From B16-G9 sp964400655 (GTDB lineage Bacteria; Bacteroidota; Bacteroidia; Bacteroidales; F082): a stretch of 61,265 nucleotides of DNA. Below the pieces are notes generated by a model. It worked only from the letters and a program-made list of their open reading frames with translations. It was not told where the DNA came from and did not search any database. The position numbers and the translations under genes are program-made. The stretch's first letter is position 1. Every line of letters starts with the position of its first letter. Positions 1 to 8,866 of the stretch are shown here, one piece after another. Location of the stretch: the NCBI GenBank assembly GCA_964400655.1, contig CAYNVN010000017.1, forward strand, positions 1 to 61,265. Reading direction: 5' to 3'.

Positions 1-2369
1 ATAGAAACGCTGCCGTTGGGGTGTACTCTTAATTTTGTAGAGTTGTTAATCCTTGCCCGTAAGGGTGATTCTCCGGAATTTGAGTTTATCTCAAGTTTTG
101 CACCGGGGGTTTTAGTCCCAAACCCAAGTCTTCTGGAGTTAAAATCTCCATAGATTAACGGAATACTATTGTTGGCATCATCAATATACAAAGCGCTGTC
201 GCCAGAATAAGAGTATCCTGCATTTCTGCCTATAAAAACGTTTCCGTCGCCATTACAGTTATATCCGGCATTGCTACCAATGGCTGTATTGTTTTTTCCG
301 GTTGTGTTACTGTATAGGGCATTTCTTCCAACTGCCGTGTTATAATGTCCCGTTGTGTTGCTGTACAGCGTTTTTTGTCCTACGGCTGTGTTATGATCTC
401 CCGATATGTTTGATAATAAACATCTGGCTCCCACTCCTGTGTTACCCGGTGCCGGACTATACAGTTTGCCTGTATTAAAAAGGGCGGAATCGCCGATGGC
501 TACCAGGTCGGAATTGGTTATATTTTTATTAAGGGCACCGAAACCCAATCCTACATTGCGATTACCGGTACGGTTGTGTGCCATAGCAGAATAACCCACA
601 GCCGTATTGCGGTATCCGGTAGTGTTCCAGTATAGGCTAAAAGTACCAAAAGCTACATTGTAGTATCCGCTGCTGTTTCTATACAAACTACCATTGCCAA
701 ATGCGCTGTTTCCGTATCCTTCTGTATTATCGTATAATGACTGGTAGCCAAATGCGTTGTTTTCGTACCCTTCTGTATTGTTGTATAATGACTGGTAGCC
801 GGTTGCGGTATTTTTAAATCCAACGGTATTTGAAAATAATGCCTTTGATCCTATGGCGGTATTGTAATGAGCTTCGAAAACTTCTGTTGCTCCCGTACCG
901 TTGTTAAAGAGTGCAGAGTCACCAATAGCAACAATATTGCTACTGTTGGCATTGTTGTAAAGTGCATTTATACCCACTGCTACATTGCTATTTCCGGTGG
1001 TGTTGTTGTATAGGGCATCTTTTCCAACTGCCGTGTTATAATCTCCCGTTGTGTTGCTGTACATCGTTTTTTGTCCTATGGCTGTGTTGTTTTCTCCCAT
1101 TGTGTTTGATAATAAACATCTGGCTCCTACTCCTGTGTTACCCTGTGCTGTACATGACAGATCACCTGTATTAAAAAGGGCGGAATCGCCGATGGCTACC
1201 AGGCCGGAATTGGTAACGTTTTTATAAAGGGCCCTGAAACCCAATCCCACATTGTGAGTACCGGTAGTGTTGTGGTACAGAACAGAACGGCCCATAGCCG
1301 TATTGCAGTATCCGGTAGTGTTGTTGTATAGGCTATAAGGACCAAAAGCCATGTTGTTGTATCCGCTGCTGTTTTTAAACAAACTATAAAGGCCAAATGC
1401 GCTGTTATTGCTTCCTTCTGTATTGTAGTATAATGACCGGTAACCGGTTGCGGTATTTTTATATCCAACGGTATTTGAAAATAATGCCCTTGATCCTATG
1501 GCGGTATTGTAATAAGCCTGGGTAGATCCTGTTGCTCCCGTACCGTTGTTAAAGAGTGCCGAATCGCCAACAGCCACAAGATTACTGCGATCGATATTAT
1601 TATAAAGTGCACTTATACCCACCGCTACATTGTTATTTCCGGTTTGATTTGAGTCCAGAGCATAGGTACCTATGGCAACATTGTTATTTCCGGTGGTGTT
1701 ATGGTTAAGAGCACAATCGCCCGAAGCCACATTCTTGTATCCGGTAGAGTTATGATATAATGAAAAAGCACCGTTTGCAACATTGTAATATCCGTTTGTG
1801 TTTTCTAATAAAGCAGCATATCCTACAGCTATATTGCGGTAACCTTGTTCGTTGTTTTGGAGTGTATATACTCCGTTTGCGGTATTCCAGTAACCGGTGG
1901 TGTTATGAAAAAGTGCTTCATAACCGGTTGCACTATTTTCATGTCCTGTTGAATTCTGGTTTAGTGCACCGTAACCCAGCCCTGTATTCATGTTATTGCT
2001 TTCGTCATCATGGGAACCTGACCCAATGCCTAAAAACACGGAAGACCCGTTGTTTGTGCCGTCGTTATCAGACTTGCCGTCTGTCAGATCGTTAATTGAG
2101 GTTACCGTTGAAAAACAGACCCATTGGGTACCGGCATAGTAGTAAAAGGTACTGTCGTCGGTAACATATACCATTAGTCCTTCGGCGGGAGAGGTGATGG
2201 CATCGCGTTGAGTTGCGGTCATACGGGGAATTAAAATTCCGGATGTGTCCGATTTTACGTCTAACATGGCAGAAAGATCGGGAGTACTTCCGTCGGTGTT
2301 GATTGCAACCTGAGCGGTTAATCCGGAAAATAAAAAAACAAAAATGATGGTAAAAGTTAAAGTTTTCAT
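1..2369 (-). CDS. Large secreted repeat protein, YadA-head-like (partial, C-terminus off the window)
   Basis: An open frame begins with ATG at 2369 and stays open to the left edge (789 codons). It starts with a Sec signal peptide (MKTLTFTIIFVFLFSGLTAQ). The next segment, AMLDVKSDTSGILIPRMT, is typical of Bacteroidota surface or tail-fibre-like proteins. From about residue 126 to 725 follow roughly 34 tandem units of 17 residues with consensus xxN[TV]A[FVI]Gxx[SA]LYxN[TS]xG, which resembles the left-handed beta-roll of trimeric autotransporter heads. After the repeats come LGLGTKTPGAKLEI and LRVHPNGSVS, which in this family lead to a C-terminal chaperone-of-endosialidase (S74) domain; that part would lie outside the window. 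Role (surface adhesin or fibre) is inferred. Short frames on either strand inside this gene are not genes. Confidence 0.9.
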   Translation of the reverse strand, partial: MKTLTFTIIFVFLFSGLTAQVAINTDGSTPDLSAMLDVKSDTSGILIPRMTATQRDAITSPAEGLMVYVTDDSTFYYYAGTQWVCFSTVTSINDLTDGKSDNDGTNNGSSVFLGIGSGSHDDESNNMNTGLGYGALNQNSTGHENSATGYEALFHNTTGYWNTANGVYTLQNNEQGYRNIAVGYAALLENTNGYYNVANGAFSLYHNSTGYKNVASGDCALNHNTTGNNNVAIGTYALDSNQTGNNNVAVGISALYNNIDRSNLVAVGDSALFNNGTGATGSTQAYYNTAIGSRALFSNTVGYKNTATGYRSLYYNTEGSNNSAFGLYSLFKNSSGYNNMAFGPYSLYNNTTGYCNTAMGRSVLYHNTTGTHNVGLGFRALYKNVTNSGLVAIGDSALFNTGDLSCTAQGNTGVGARCLLSNTMGENNTAIGQKTMYSNTTGDYNTAVGKDALYNNTTGNSNVAVGINALYNNANSSNIVAIGDSALFNNGTGATEVFEAHYNTAIGSKALFSNTVGFKNTATGYQSLYNNTEGYENNAFGYQSLYDNTEGYGNSAFGNGSLYRNSSGYYNVAFGTFSLYWNTTGYRNTAVGYSAMAHNRTGNRNVGLGFGALNKNITNSDLVAIGDSALFNTGKLYSPAPGNTGVGARCLLSNISGDHNTAVGQKTLYSNTTGHYNTAVGRNALYSNTTGKNNTAIGSNAGYNCNGDGNVFIGRNAGYSYSGDSALYIDDANNSIPLIYGDFNSRRLGFGTKTPGAKLEINSNSGESPLRARINNSTKLRVHPNGSVS
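195..1997 (-). repeat. 51-bp tandem coding repeats with a larger internal duplication
   Basis: The minus-strand gene here consists of 51-bp (17-codon) units, with a few longer units such as DSALFNNGTGATGSTQA. A block of about 13 units occurs twice: the stretch around 361-890 matches 1057-1535. The offset is 696 bp (232 codons) at one end and 645 bp at the other. The 51-bp difference is exactly one extra unit in the left copy (YENNAFGYQSLYNNTEG). This shows both unit-level and block-level expansion within one gene. Confidence 0.88.
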
Positions 2370-2573
2370 AGATTTGATTTTTTAGCGATTTTTAATCAAA
2401 AATAGGGTGTGGCCGCCCCTTGCGCAAGCACGAATTAGAATTCGGTTGGTTTTGGAAAGTATCCGGCAGATACGGGTGAGAATTTGGCAGCGGTATTTTG
2501 GATAAAATGGCGTACAGGTAATCAGTGGTGTATTTCCGTAGGTTCATTTTATACCTGTTTCGGTCATTTTCTC

Positions 2574-2581
2574 TACATTTG
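2574..2581 (+). promoter_or_regulatory. Bacteroidota -7 element TACATTTG
   Basis: The sequence matches the TAnnTTTG consensus of the Bacteroidota primary sigma factor. It lies 19 bp before the ATG at 2601, which supports that start rather than the upstream in-frame alternative. Confidence 0.6.
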
Positions 2582-2600
2582 TTTTTTTAAAAATTATGTT

Positions 2601-3113
2601 ATGAAATTAGGATACAGAACCGGAAGAAACATCCTCTTCCTTATTTTAGGGTTTATTGCCGTCAGCCTGAAAAGCAATATCAACGGGCTTTCGTTTTATT
2701 TTGGCGTGGCGGCTTTATCGTCAGCCGGATTAACACTTGTTTATATTTTGTTGCATTTTGACGAAAATATTTCCAGGGAGATAATTACGGAGATGGTAAT
2801 AGACGGCTTTAGCGGCCTCATTATTTTTACATACCCCAACAGTAACAACGAATTTTATATGGTTATTTTCTCGTTTTGGCTTGCCGTTATGGGAACATTG
2901 ATGGTTACATCGGGATTGTTAAACAAACGGAATAAAGATTTTTTGTGGTTATATGTTTTGTTGGGCATTTCGTATATCGTTTCGGGGTTCAGTATTATGA
3001 ATGTCAGCAGTGAGTCGCTGGGACTGGTTAACTATTTTATGGGATTTGTTCTTATCATTTATGCCGTTATCAATACGCTGTTGCTATTTAAACGCAAACA
3101 GGAAATTTATTAA
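2601..3113 (+). CDS. Small integral membrane protein (HdeD/DUF308-like)
   Basis: The 170-residue product is almost entirely hydrophobic, with about six predicted membrane segments in short pairs, for example NILFLILGFIAVSL and FYFGVAALSSAGLTLVYIL. Length and segment layout resemble the HdeD/DUF308 membrane family, but no decisive motif is visible, so the function is unknown. I chose the ATG at 2601 because a TAnnTTTG promoter lies just upstream; the longer frame from 2484 would begin before that promoter and adds 39 residues that look like translated non-coding sequence. The next gene begins 5 bp after the stop, so the two may be cotranscribed. Confidence 0.7.
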   Translation: MKLGYRTGRNILFLILGFIAVSLKSNINGLSFYFGVAALSSAGLTLVYILLHFDENISREIITEMVIDGFSGLIIFTYPNSNNEFYMVIFSFWLAVMGTLMVTSGLLNKRNKDFLWLYVLLGISYIVSGFSIMNVSSESLGLVNYFMGFVLIIYAVINTLLLFKRKQEIY

Positions 3114-3118
3114 CGCAG

Positions 3119-3520
3119 GTGTATTCCGTTTCTTTACATATTGAAATAGATGCCCCGGCAGTTAAGGTTTTTGAAGCGTTAACCCGTCAGGAACTGTTGT
3201 CGAAGTGGTTTGCTCCGCAGGTTATTGCCGTGCCGGTTGAGGGTACGGTAGCTGCTTTTGCCTTTGAATTTGATCTGAACTTTAAAATGGAGATCGTCGC
3301 TTTGCAGCAAAACAAACAACTTCGCTGGATATGTGTTGACGGGTACGAAGCGTGGCTCGATTCGGAAATTGTTTTCAAACTGGAAGAAAAGGCCTTAACC
3401 ACAAGTCTGGATTTTTCGCACAGCAAACTTATCAATGACGACAAAAAAGAAAAAACCGTTAAAAGCTGGAACGGTTATCTTGAAAAATTAAAAGAATTGT
3501 GTGAATCAACCATTAAATGA
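3119..3520 (+). CDS. SRPBCC / AHSA1-domain protein
   Basis: The 133-residue protein has the START-like fold signature of the Aha1/SRPBCC family. It opens with a strand (VSLHIEIDAPAVKVFEAL) followed by LLSKWFAP, matching the family's 'vw..lt....l..Wf.p' start, and ends with a long amphipathic helix (SWNGYLEKLKELCE). These proteins bind hydrophobic ligands in a deep cavity; the ligand cannot be inferred here. It starts with GTG, 5 bp after the preceding membrane-protein gene, which suggests translational coupling. No catalytic residues are expected in this family. Confidence 0.75.
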   Translation: MYSVSLHIEIDAPAVKVFEALTRQELLSKWFAPQVIAVPVEGTVAAFAFEFDLNFKMEIVALQQNKQLRWICVDGYEAWLDSEIVFKLEEKALTTSLDFSHSKLINDDKKEKTVKSWNGYLEKLKELCESTIK

Positions 3521-3599
3521 TTTTAATTCATTCGCATGGCATTAATTAAAAAACTACTTTTGTCCGCTTTATTTTAAAAGGTAATCACAGCTCACCGGC

Positions 3600-4319
3600 A
3601 TGGATATAAAAAACATTATCAGATTAACATTAAACCTGCTTCATATTGACCTGACCAAGAATCTTGAGTACGACAGGCTTACAAAATCAATTATGAACAA
3701 GGTACTTAAGGCAGATTCAAACTGCATTGATGTGGGCTGTCATAAAGGCGAGATTTTAGATATTATTCTAAAACGTTCGCCAAAAGGAACCCATTTCGGT
3801 TTTGAACCCATTCCTTACCTGTATAACAATCTGAAAAAGAAATATAACGGCAAAGCCAATATTTTGCCCTATGCACTTGCCGAAAAAAACGGGACATCAA
3901 CATTTCAATTTGTTAAAAATGCTCCTGCATACAGCGGTATCAAAAAACGAAAATATAACGTTAATCAACCCGATATTGAAGAGATTAATGTTGAACTGAA
4001 GGTTTTGGACGAACTCATTCCGCCGGAAACAAAAATCGATTTTATTAAAATTGATGTGGAAGGAGCCGAGTTTGGCGTTTTAAAAGGTGCTGCCAATTTG
4101 ATAAAAAGAGATAAGCCGTTGGTAATTTTCGAATTCGGACTTGGCGCAAGCGATTATTACGGCACCAAACCCGAAGACCTTTTCGGTTTTTTTGAAAACG
4201 CCGGAATGAAAATATCAACTCTGAAAGGCTATATTAAAGAAAGAGAAGCCCTCTCACTGGTACAATTTGATGATTTGTATAACAATAACAAGGAGTACTA
4301 TTTTATAGCCTGTGGATAG
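3600..4319 (+). CDS. FkbM-family SAM-dependent methyltransferase
   Basis: This 239-residue protein has the Rossmann methyltransferase motif I (NCIDVGCHKGEILDII, about residues 41-56), motif II acidic residue in THFGFEPIPY, and the FkbM signature IDFIKIDVEGAEFGVLKGA at about 141-159. FkbM enzymes O-methylate small molecules or glycans. It stands alone between a SRPBCC protein and rpsO, so the substrate is not indicated by context. The length is usual for stand-alone FkbM proteins. The 79 bp before the start hold an AT-rich stretch and no clear TAnnTTTG. Confidence 0.88.
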   Translation: MDIKNIIRLTLNLLHIDLTKNLEYDRLTKSIMNKVLKADSNCIDVGCHKGEILDIILKRSPKGTHFGFEPIPYLYNNLKKKYNGKANILPYALAEKNGTSTFQFVKNAPAYSGIKKRKYNVNQPDIEEINVELKVLDELIPPETKIDFIKIDVEGAEFGVLKGAANLIKRDKPLVIFEFGLGASDYYGTKPEDLFGFFENAGMKISTLKGYIKEREALSLVQFDDLYNNNKEYYFIACG

Positions 4320-4347
4320 AAACCACTAAAAATAAATGCTCAAAAGG

Positions 4348-4378
4348 TTTGGCGGTTTAAATATAGTTAGTATTTTTG
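4348..4378 (+). promoter_or_regulatory. rpsO promoter: TTTG -33 and TATTTTTG -7
   Basis: TTTG at 4348-4351 and TATTTTTG at 4371-4378 are separated by 19 bp, which matches both elements and the spacing of the Bacteroidota consensus. The rpsO ATG is 34 bp downstream of the -7 element. Confidence 0.8.
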
Positions 4379-4412
4379 CAGCCCGAAAAAAGAAAAACAA
4401 AGATAGAAAGAT

Positions 4413-4682
4413 ATGTATTTAAGCACTGAAAAGAAAACCGAGATTTTCACAAAGTACGGTAAAAACGAACACGATACAGGTTCTGCCGAAGGACAGATCG
4501 CATTGTTTACGTTCCGTATCAAGCATCTTACCGAACACATGAAGGAAAACAAAAAAGATTTGTTTACCCAGCGTTCACTCATTCGTTTAGTAGGTAAAAG
4601 AAGAAAATTGCTCGATTATTTGAAAGCTAAAGACATCGAAAGATATCGTGCAATTATTAAAGAACTTGGACTTCGTAAATAG
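4413..4682 (+). CDS. rpsO: 30S ribosomal protein S15
   Basis: The 89-residue protein has the full S15 pattern, including the helix KTEIFTKYG, the conserved GSAEGQIALFTFRI segment, HLTEHMKENKKD, and the C-terminal RRKLLDYLKAKD with YRAIIKELGLRK. S15 binds the central domain of 16S rRNA and nucleates assembly of the small-subunit platform. The gene has its own strong promoter and is followed by an intrinsic hairpin, then by pnp. The rpsO-pnp order is widespread in bacteria. Confidence 0.98.
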   Translation: MYLSTEKKTEIFTKYGKNEHDTGSAEGQIALFTFRIKHLTEHMKENKKDLFTQRSLIRLVGKRRKLLDYLKAKDIERYRAIIKELGLRK

Positions 4683-4702
4683 TCAAAGTGCGAACCTTAT
4701 GC

Positions 4703-4735
4703 AAAAAAAGGCAATTATCACGATTGCCTTTTTTT
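4703..4735 (+). terminator. Intrinsic terminator after rpsO
   Basis: The arms aaaaaaaggcaat and attgccttttttt pair around a 7-nt loop and end in a T-run, 20 bp after the rpsO stop. The symmetrical A/T tails could let it work on either strand. Confidence 0.8.
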
Positions 4736-4779
4736 GTGTTTATGTAAACCCCTGAATTATTAATTTCTTATAACACATT

Positions 4780-6921
4780 ATGTCATTTAACTTAATCACA
4801 CAATCGTTTGATTTACCGGATGGTAGAACCGTTACCATCGAAACCGGTAAGCTCGCCAAACAAGCCGACGGATCCGTCGTTATTAAAATGGGCAACACCA
4901 TGTTGCTTGCAACTGTTGTATCGGCTCAGGAAGCCAGAGAAGATGTGGACTTTATGCCACTATCGGTTGATTATAAAGAAAAATATGCCGCTACCGGAAA
5001 ATTTCCCGGCGGATTTTTTAAACGCGAAGGAAGACCTTCGGAATACGAAATATTAATCTCCCGTTTGGTTGACCGTGCCTTGCGCCCGCTCTTCCCGGAA
5101 GATTATCATGCGGAAACACAGGTTTTAATTACCCTTATTTCGGGTGAAACCGATGTGTTACCCGATGCGCTGGCAGCGCTGGCAGCCTCATCGGCACTGG
5201 CCGTTTCCGATATCCCTTTTAAAGAACCCATTTCGGAAGTGCGTATAGCCCGTATCAATGGCGAATTTGTTATCAACCCCAATCATGCACTGCTGGAAGA
5301 TGCCGACCTGGAGTTGATAGTAGCCGCCACTATGGATAATATTATGATGGTTGAAGGTGAAATGAAAGAGGTTTCGGAAGCCGTTATGCTTGAAGCCCTG
5401 AAAGTAGCCCACGATGCCATTAAGGTTCAATGTAAAGCACAAATTGAACTGGCTTCAAAAGTTGAAAAAGCCAACCCTAAACGTGAATATAGCCACGAAA
5501 CCAACGATCCCGATCTTAAAGAGACTGTTCATAAAGCCACCTACGATCAGTGTTATCAGCTTGCTTTGCAGGGTAATCCCGATAAACACGCACGCAGCGA
5601 TGCCTTTAAAGCAATTCGCGAAGCATTTCTCGAAACCATGAGTGAGGAGGAACGCGAAGAAAAAGAAAACCTGGTTAAACGTTATTTCCACGATGTGGAG
5701 AAAGAAGCGGTTCGTAATGCAATATTAAACGAACGTGTAAGACTTGACGGAAGAAAACTGGATGAAGTACGCCCCATATGGACGGAAGTGGATTATCTGC
5801 CTTCGGCACACGGGTCGGCCATCTTTACCAGAGGCGAAACCCAGTCGCTGGTTACCGTTACCCTCGGAAGCAAAATGGATGAGCAGATGATTGACGGTGC
5901 TGTTTTGGAAGGATACAGTAATTTTATGCTGCACTACAATTTTCCGCCGTTCTCAACCGGCGAGGCCCGTCCCATCAGAGGTGTCGGCCGCCGCGAAGTG
6001 GGCCACGGAAACCTTGCCATGCGCGCTCTTAAACAGGTTATCCCCGACGGGGAAGAAAATCCTTATACCATCCGTGTGGTTTCCGATATTCTTGAATCAA
6101 ACGGCTCTTCTTCAATGGCAACCGTATGCGGTGGTACGCTGGCACTGATGGATGCAGGGGTTAAAATCTCGAAACCCGTTTCGGGAATTGCCATGGGATT
6201 GATTACCGACGGTGAAAAATTTGCCGTCCTTTCCGATATCCTTGGCGACGAAGACCACCTTGGCGATATGGACTTTAAAGTAACCGGAACCGAAGACGGT
6301 ATTACCGCCTGCCAGATGGATATAAAAGTTGACGGTTTAAGATACGAGATTTTGGAACAGGCACTGGAACAGGCACGTCAGGGACGTTTACACATTCTCG
6401 GCGAAATGGCCAAAACCATTACCGAACCCCGTGCCGATTACAAAGACAATGTTCCGAGGATTGAAAAAATGATGGTTGATAAAGAATTTATCGGTGCCAT
6501 CATAGGTCCCGGTGGAAAAGTAATCCAGGAGATGCAAAAAGAGACCGGAACCGTTATTACCATTCAGGAAGAGGGCAATTACGGCGTTATCGATATTGTT
6601 TCCAGCGACAAACAATCCATTGAGGCTGCCAAAGAGCGCATCAGAGGTATCGTTGCCGTTCCCGAAGTGGGCGAAGTTTATCTCGGAACCGTTAAAAATA
6701 TTGTTTCGTTTGGTGCTTTTGTTGAAATTCTTCCCGGAAAAGACGGATTGCTGCATATATCCGAAATCGACTGGAAACGTATTGAGAATGTTGAGGATGT
6801 GTTGAAAACAGGAGATAAGATTAAGGTTAAACTGATTGGTATCGACCCGAAAACAGGAAAACTCAAACTTTCCCGTAAGGTTTTAATCCCTCGTCCCGAG
6901 AGAAGAAACGACAATAAGTAA
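4780..6921 (+). CDS. pnp: Polynucleotide phosphorylase
   Basis: At 713 residues this is a full-length PNPase. It has two RNase PH-like domains, the first starting at FDLPDGRTVTIETGKLAKQADG and the second at VRLDGRKLDEVRPI. The catalytic core includes FMLHYNFPPFSTGE, RRREVGHGNLA-type sequence and the metal-binding segment DILGDEDHLGDMDFK. A KH domain follows (FIGAIIGPGGKVIQEMQ), then an S1 RNA-binding domain (GEVYLGTVKNIVSFGAFVEI). It degrades RNA 3'-5' using phosphate and is often part of the degradosome. It lies downstream of rpsO and upstream of the sigma-factor pair. No lesion is visible. Confidence 0.98.
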   Translation: MSFNLITQSFDLPDGRTVTIETGKLAKQADGSVVIKMGNTMLLATVVSAQEAREDVDFMPLSVDYKEKYAATGKFPGGFFKREGRPSEYEILISRLVDRALRPLFPEDYHAETQVLITLISGETDVLPDALAALAASSALAVSDIPFKEPISEVRIARINGEFVINPNHALLEDADLELIVAATMDNIMMVEGEMKEVSEAVMLEALKVAHDAIKVQCKAQIELASKVEKANPKREYSHETNDPDLKETVHKATYDQCYQLALQGNPDKHARSDAFKAIREAFLETMSEEEREEKENLVKRYFHDVEKEAVRNAILNERVRLDGRKLDEVRPIWTEVDYLPSAHGSAIFTRGETQSLVTVTLGSKMDEQMIDGAVLEGYSNFMLHYNFPPFSTGEARPIRGVGRREVGHGNLAMRALKQVIPDGEENPYTIRVVSDILESNGSSSMATVCGGTLALMDAGVKISKPVSGIAMGLITDGEKFAVLSDILGDEDHLGDMDFKVTGTEDGITACQMDIKVDGLRYEILEQALEQARQGRLHILGEMAKTITEPRADYKDNVPRIEKMMVDKEFIGAIIGPGGKVIQEMQKETGTVITIQEEGNYGVIDIVSSDKQSIEAAKERIRGIVAVPEVGEVYLGTVKNIVSFGAFVEILPGKDGLLHISEIDWKRIENVEDVLKTGDKIKVKLIGIDPKTGKLKLSRKVLIPRPERRNDNK

Positions 6922-6955
6922 TCTACATTTCCCAAAGTAATAACAGTTTTATTGA

Positions 6956-7819
6956 ATGAGACAATTAAAAATCACCAAACAGGTTACCAATCGTGAAACC
7001 GCATCACTTGATAAGTATTTGCACGAGATCGGTAAGGTTGACCTGATCACGGCAGAAGAAGAAGTTGAACTGGCCCGACGGATAAAACAGGGCGATAAGG
7101 AAGCGTTGGAGAAACTTACCAAGGCCAACCTGCGGTTTGTGGTATCTGTTTCAAAGCAATATCAAAATCAGGGATTAAACCTCCCTGATTTAATCAACGA
7201 AGGGAACCTCGGTTTAATTAAAGCGGCACAACGCTTTGACGAAACCCGCGGGTTCAAATTTATCTCTTATGCCGTTTGGTGGATTCGTCAGTCTATTTTA
7301 CAGGCTTTGGCCGAACAATCGCGTATTGTAAGACTGCCGCTCAATAAAATAGGCTCTATCAATAAGATTAATAAAGCGGCTGCAAGGCTCGAGCAGGTAC
7401 ATGAACGTCAGGCACATGTTTCGGAAATTGCCGAAGAACTCGAAATGTCGGAACAGGCCATTAAAGAAAGCATGCGTAACGCCGGCCGTCACGTTTCGAT
7501 GGATGCTCCTTTGCTTCAGGATGAAGATAACAACATGTACGATGTTATCAGAAGTGAAGACAGCGTTACCCCCGAAACCCAGCTGCTTTACGAATCGCTT
7601 CAAAAAGAGATTGACAGGGCTATTTCAACATTGTCGGAAAGAGAAGCCGCCGTTATCAGGCTCTATTTCGGGCTTGAGGGCAAACATCCGATGACCCTTG
7701 AAGAGATAAGCGAAGAGTTTGATCTTACAAGAGAAAGGGTTCGCCAAATCAAAGAAAAAGCCATTCGCCGCTTAAAACAAACCTCCAGAAGTAAGATTTT
7801 GAAATCTTATCTGGGTTAA
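6956..7819 (+). CDS. RpoD-type primary-like sigma factor, copy 1
   Basis: This 287-residue sigma-70 protein has the short Bacteroidota RpoD architecture. Region 1.2 begins SLDKYLHEIGKV, region 2 holds DLINEGNLGLIKAAQRFDETRG and FISYAVWWIRQSI, and region 4.2 ends with LTRERVRQIKEKAIRRLK. The promoter-contacting regions 2.4 and 4.2 are intact. Compared with the adjacent paralogue it has diverged mostly in regions 3.0-3.1 (VHERQAHVSEIAEELEMSE) and has V..SVSKQ instead of SVAKQ in region 2. It begins 34 bp after pnp. It could be the housekeeping sigma factor or a specialised duplicate; the sequence does not decide. In an ordinary genome only one such gene is expected. Confidence 0.93.
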   Translation: MRQLKITKQVTNRETASLDKYLHEIGKVDLITAEEEVELARRIKQGDKEALEKLTKANLRFVVSVSKQYQNQGLNLPDLINEGNLGLIKAAQRFDETRGFKFISYAVWWIRQSILQALAEQSRIVRLPLNKIGSINKINKAAARLEQVHERQAHVSEIAEELEMSEQAIKESMRNAGRHVSMDAPLLQDEDNNMYDVIRSEDSVTPETQLLYESLQKEIDRAISTLSEREAAVIRLYFGLEGKHPMTLEEISEEFDLTRERVRQIKEKAIRRLKQTSRSKILKSYLG

Positions 7820-7916
7820 TGAATTTGATAAATATTAAACTGTTTTCCCATTTTTCAGAAACATTTAAGACAAGCTTTCGTAAAAGAAAAACCTTTACTA
7901 AATTAAAAACGGCAAT

Positions 7917-8780
7917 ATGAGGCAACTTAAGATCACAAAACAAGTTACCAACCGTGAGACAGCTTCTCTTGATAAATATTTGCATGACATCGGTAAGGAA
8001 AACCTGATTACCGCCGATGAAGAGGTTGAACTGGCACGACGAATAAAACAGGGCGATAAAGTTGCACTGGAAAAACTTACCAAAGCCAATTTGCGTTTTG
8101 TGGTTTCGGTAGCCAAACAGTATCAAAATCAGGGACTGAGCTTACCCGACCTGATTAACGAGGGAAATCTCGGCCTGATAAAAGCAGCCCAGCGGTTTGA
8201 TGAAACCCGCGGTTTTAAATTTATTTCGTATGCCGTATGGTGGATACGTCAGTCGATTTTGCAGGCACTGGCCGAACAGGCACGTATTGTAAGACTTCCC
8301 ATGAATAAAATCGGGATGACCACCAAAATAAACAAAGCCATTGCCTATTTGGAACAGGAATTTGAACGTCCGCCTTCGGTGGCCGAAATTGCAGAATATA
8401 CCAAACTACCTGTTTCCGATATTAAAGAGGCCATGAAAAACGGCAGTAAACACACTTCGCTGGATGCTCCTTTGCTTCAGGATGAGGATAGCACCATGAT
8501 TGATGTGATCAAAAGCGAAGATTCTACCACCCCCGAAACAGGATTGCTTTACGAATCGCTTCGTAAGGAGATCGACAGGGCCATTTCAACGCTGTCGGAA
8601 AAAGAGCAGGATGTAATACGCCTCTATTTCGGACTGGATGGTAAACACCCCATGACCCTTGAAGAAATTGGCGAAAAATTTGACCTTACCCGCGAAAGGG
8701 TTCGGCAAATAAAAGAAAAGGCCATCCGCCGGTTGAAGCAAACCTCGAGAAGCAAAATATTAAAGTCTTATCTCGGTTAA
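7917..8780 (+). CDS. RpoD-type primary-like sigma factor, copy 2
   Basis: This gene encodes a second 287-residue sigma-70 protein, 97 bp after copy 1 and of identical length, clearly from tandem duplication. Regions 2 and 4.2 match copy 1 almost residue for residue (FKFISYAVWWIRQSI; RQIKEKAIRRLKQTSRSKI), so the same -7/-33 elements should be recognised. Region 3 differs (FERPPSVAEIAEYTKLPVSD) and is closer to the usual RpoD form, as is SVAKQYQNQGLSLPDL. This makes copy 2 the somewhat better housekeeping rpoD candidate, by inference only. No clear promoter is seen in the 97-bp gap, so the pair may be cotranscribed. An intrinsic hairpin follows. Confidence 0.93.
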   Translation: MRQLKITKQVTNRETASLDKYLHDIGKENLITADEEVELARRIKQGDKVALEKLTKANLRFVVSVAKQYQNQGLSLPDLINEGNLGLIKAAQRFDETRGFKFISYAVWWIRQSILQALAEQARIVRLPMNKIGMTTKINKAIAYLEQEFERPPSVAEIAEYTKLPVSDIKEAMKNGSKHTSLDAPLLQDEDSTMIDVIKSEDSTTPETGLLYESLRKEIDRAISTLSEKEQDVIRLYFGLDGKHPMTLEEIGEKFDLTRERVRQIKEKAIRRLKQTSRSKILKSYLG

Positions 8781-8781
8781 C

Positions 8782-8825
8782 AAAAAAAAGAGTTGTCGGT
8801 AAATTTCGGGCAACTCTTTTTTTTG
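8782..8825 (+). terminator. Intrinsic terminator after the sigma pair
   Basis: AAAAGAGTTGTC pairs with GGCAACTCTTTT, followed by a T-run. It begins within a few bases of the sigma-factor stop. A-rich and T-rich flanks make it potentially bidirectional, so it may also end the convergent dacB transcript. Confidence 0.85.
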
Positions 8826-8866
8826 TGCCTGTTTATGGTTTTTTGTGTGATTTATTCTAAATGCTT

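Noticed and set aside
962..1468. Cys-rich and other short frames within 1-2369
   Set aside because: They lie in other frames of the 51-bp repeat gene, so their regular composition is a shadow of the repeats.
6956..8780. Frameshifted single sigma-factor gene
   Set aside because: Both copies are complete from start to stop at 287 residues with all regions present, so this is a true duplication.
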